Source: MH13 sp042140245 (GTDB lineage Bacteria > Pseudomonadota > Alphaproteobacteria > Rhizobiales > MH13). Taken from it: a stretch of 64,000 bases of DNA. The DNA is taken from assembly GCF_042140245.1 (NCBI RefSeq), contig NZ_CP159483.1:310001-374000 (forward strand), written 5' to 3'. The position numbers were made by a program, and so were the translations under genes. The notes below the pieces were generated by a model. It worked only from the letters and a program-made list of their open reading frames with translations, ran no database searches and was not told where the DNA came from. Positions 61,897-64,000 of the stretch are shown one piece after another (the first letter of the stretch is position 1; every line of letters begins with the position of its first letter).

Positions 61897-63510
61897 GTGG
61901 CACAACACGGGCATTGGAACGCAGATGTTGGACTTAACACCGCCGGGTTGAAAGACCTGGGTGAGGTGTATTGGAACCTCACACCGCCCGCGCTTTACGA
62001 ACAGGCCATCGCCAGAGATGAAGCACAACTGGTTGCTGGTGGCGCCTTGCGGGCTGATACCGGTCAACACACAGGACGTTCGCCGAAAGATAAGTTCATC
62101 GTTCGTGATGCGACCACCGAGGATACCGTCTGGTGGGACGGTAATGGCGCGATGACGCCCGAAGCCTTTGATGCGCTGCACGCAGATTTTTTGGCGCACG
62201 CCAGAGGGCGCGATCTCTTTGTCCAAGATCTGCACGGTGGCACTGATCCGCGCTATCAATTGCCGACTCGCGTGATCACTGAGAAAGCGTGGCACTCGCT
62301 TTTCATCCGCACCATGCTTTTGCGACCCGAGCGCGAGTTGCTCGCCCGTTTCGTGCCGGAAATGACGATCATCGATCTGCCGTCTTTCAAGGCTGATCCG
62401 GCGCGTCATGGATGCAGGTCAGAAACCGTGATCGCCTGTGATTTCACACGTAAGATCGTGCTGATCGGCGGCACGCATTATGCCGGCGAGATGAAGAAGT
62501 CCGTCTTCTCCATGCTTAACTTCCTTCTGCCCGCAGAAGATGTGATGCCGATGCACTGCTCTGCGAATGTGGACGACGAGGGCCGCGTTGCCATTTTCTT
62601 CGGGCTTTCGGGAACAGGCAAAACCACGCTCTCCGCCGATCCAGAGCGCACACTGATCGGCGATGATGAGCATGGCTGGGGTGCTGATGGCGTCTTCAAT
62701 TTTGAAGGCGGCTGCTACGCCAAGACGATCAACCTGTCTCAAGAGGCCGAGCCGGAGATCTACGCGACCACCAAGCGCTTCGGCACGGTGCTGGAGAACG
62801 TCGTTCTTGATCTGGACACCCGTGTTCCAGACTTTGACGATGGATCGCGCACCCAGAACACGCGCTGCGCCTACCCCATCGACTACATTCCCAACGCGCT
62901 GCTGTCTGGCCGCGCAGGGCAGCCCACCAACATCATTATGCTCACCGCCGATGCCTTTGGCGTGTTGCCGCCGCTGGCCAAAATGACGCCTGAACAGGCG
63001 ATGTATCATTTCCTCTCCGGTTACACTGCCAAGGTGGCGGGCACCGAAATGGGTGTGACTGAGCCCGAAGCAACGTTTTCCACTTGTTTTGGTGCGCCGT
63101 TCATGCCGCGCCATCCAAGTGTCTATGGTGATCTGTTGCGCAAGCTGATCGGCGAGCACGCGGTGGATTGCTGGCTGGTCAACACCGGCTGGACCGGCGG
63201 CGCCTATGGGACCGGCAAACGCATGCCGATCAAAGAGACACGGGCGCTTTTGCATGCCGCGCTTGATGGACACCTTAAGAACGCAAGCTTCGAAGCTGAC
63301 CCCCACTTCGGACTGTTGGTCCCAACGGAAGTGCCGGGCGTGGATAGGTCACTCCTGCATCCACGCGAAACGTGGGCCGACAAGGACGCTTATGATGCCC
63401 AGGCCACAAAACTGGCAGCCATGTTCGCGGCTAACTTCGAAGCCTTTGCGCCTCATGTCGGACAATCGGTGCTGGACGCTGCGCCGGGATTTCTTGAGGC
63501 CGCTGAATAA
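61897..63510 (+). CDS. pckA: Phosphoenolpyruvate carboxykinase, ATP-type (PckA)
   Basis: PckA makes PEP from oxaloacetate with ATP, the entry to gluconeogenesis. The 537-residue protein has GRSPKDKFIV, the kinase-1a P-loop FFGLSGTGKTTLSADP, the kinase-2 segment LIGDDEHGW and the C-terminal LVNTGWTGGAYGTGKRM. Start is GTG 61897, with AAGGA upstream. The location beside chvI-chvG-hprK is conserved and couples carbon flux to the ChvG-ChvI and PTS systems. Confidence 0.97.
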   Translation: MAQHGHWNADVGLNTAGLKDLGEVYWNLTPPALYEQAIARDEAQLVAGGALRADTGQHTGRSPKDKFIVRDATTEDTVWWDGNGAMTPEAFDALHADFLAHARGRDLFVQDLHGGTDPRYQLPTRVITEKAWHSLFIRTMLLRPERELLARFVPEMTIIDLPSFKADPARHGCRSETVIACDFTRKIVLIGGTHYAGEMKKSVFSMLNFLLPAEDVMPMHCSANVDDEGRVAIFFGLSGTGKTTLSADPERTLIGDDEHGWGADGVFNFEGGCYAKTINLSQEAEPEIYATTKRFGTVLENVVLDLDTRVPDFDDGSRTQNTRCAYPIDYIPNALLSGRAGQPTNIIMLTADAFGVLPPLAKMTPEQAMYHFLSGYTAKVAGTEMGVTEPEATFSTCFGAPFMPRHPSVYGDLLRKLIGEHAVDCWLVNTGWTGGAYGTGKRMPIKETRALLHAALDGHLKNASFEADPHFGLLVPTEVPGVDRSLLHPRETWADKDAYDAQATKLAAMFAANFEAFAPHVGQSVLDAAPGFLEAAE

Positions 63511-63528
63511 ACCGCTATACCGCCATTT

Positions 63529-64000
63529 ATGACGTTGATGGGTGGCATCGCCGCTGGGCATAGACTGACAGCCCAGGCAGGCGCGGAAGTTTTGGCTGAT
63601 GGTGGCACGGCGGTGGATGCTTCCATCGCCGCGATGCTCACGGCGTGCGTGTGCGAGCCAGTGCTCGCCTCACCGGCTGGCGGCGGCTTCGCTATGGTGT
63701 CGGATGGCAGCAAGCCAACCTGTCTCGACTTCTTCGTGCAAACGCCAAAGCAAGCCAGCGGCAAACGCTATGATGGCTTGCGCGAGGTGGATGCTGATTT
63801 TGGCGGTGTCACGCAGACCTTTCACATCGGGCCAGGCTCCGTGGCGACGCCTGGGTTTTTGCCAGGCTTGTTCGCGCTGCATGAACGCTATGGCACGCTG
63901 CCTATGGTACGGCTCGCTGAGTTCGCTATCACGTCCGCCAAAGAAGGTGTGACAGTCACGGCATATCAGGCGAAGCTCGCCACTATCGTCGCGCCGATCC
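63529..64000 (+). CDS. Gamma-glutamyltransferase family protein, 5' part
   Basis: The 157 visible residues start ATG 63529 and run off the window. They have GAEVLADGGTAVDASIAAMLTACVCEPVLASPAGGGFAMV, the N-terminal signature of gamma-glutamyltransferases, then GPGSVATPGFLPGLFALHERYGTLPMVRLAEFAI. The family cleaves gamma-glutamyl bonds of glutathione and related compounds after autoprocessing. The catalytic Thr lies beyond the window, and no signal peptide is visible, so periplasmic location is doubtful. It follows pckA by 18 bp. Confidence 0.9.
   Translation, partial: MTLMGGIAAGHRLTAQAGAEVLADGGTAVDASIAAMLTACVCEPVLASPAGGGFAMVSDGSKPTCLDFFVQTPKQASGKRYDGLREVDADFGGVTQTFHIGPGSVATPGFLPGLFALHERYGTLPMVRLAEFAITSAKEGVTVTAYQAKLATIVAPI

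Noticed and set aside
62419..63306. 295-codon open frame antisense to pckA
   Set aside because: It overlaps the conserved kinase core of pckA on the other strand and shows no domain or ribosome site.

Overview
The window is a 64 kb piece of an alphaproteobacterial chromosome, most likely from the Hyphomicrobiales (Rhizobiales). I base this on gene neighbourhoods typical of that order: a chvI-chvG-hprK-EIIA(Man)-HPr block beside pckA, with a short HprK lacking its N-terminal domain; irr next to fabA-fabB-fabI; rnd-lptC-lptA-lptB-rpoN-hpf-ptsN; trpF-trpB-trpA-accD-folC; aroA-cmk-rpsA-sppA-ihfB; and an AccD without most of its zinc cysteines. I cannot name the genus. Almost all of the window is ordinary, tightly packed core genome with many 4-bp start/stop overlaps. 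I see no insertion sequence, prophage, CRISPR array or rRNA operon.

Layout: 0-7.7 kb is accessory and nitrogen metabolism: a LysR regulator with a Tat-exported agmatine deiminase, a DUF1127 protein, a DadA-like amino acid dehydrogenase behind a tandem glycine riboswitch, an SDR, an Xre/RES toxin-antitoxin pair, and a Tat-exported amine oxidase translationally coupled to the toxin. 7.7-14.7 kb holds lepA, a cobalamin riboswitch with a CbiM-like permease, an epimerase-like protein, a 2OG-Fe(II) oxygenase and a membrane chemoreceptor with a small partner. 14.9-22.3 kb holds an acetyltransferase, the unsaturated fatty acid genes fabA-fabB-fabI, the iron regulator irr, a secreted SH3 protein, a 2-hydroxyacid dehydrogenase and a MoeB/ThiF-like protein. 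22.4-28 kb is trpF-trpB-arsC-trpA-accD-folC. 28-32.2 kb holds queG, a GST, uppP, an NDUFA9-like protein and tRNA-Leu.

32.2-37.1 kb is the most unusual part. It is a leftward cluster of a JmjC/cupin-like putative oxygenase, a Wzx/MATE-type polysaccharide flippase and two tandem paralogous GNAT/BioF2-like transferases. It abuts tRNA-Leu and has no glycosyltransferase or polymerase. It is my best candidate for an undescribed system, perhaps for modifying and exporting a lipid-linked surface molecule.

37.4-43.1 kb is the LPS-export, sigma-54 and nitrogen-PTS block. 43.3-49.5 kb holds two large GGDEF-EAL proteins with different sensor domains around a P-loop kinase. 49.7-57.3 kb holds tRNA-Ala, an acidic FYDLN protein, aroA, cmk, rpsA, sppA, ihfB, lapA and an ornithine-cyclodeaminase homologue. 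57.3-64 kb holds HPr, EIIA, HprK, ChvG, ChvI, pckA and the start of a gamma-glutamyltransferase, linking the regulatory PTS and envelope/acid sensing to gluconeogenesis.

All calls rest on reading translated sequence and motifs by eye. No database search was run.
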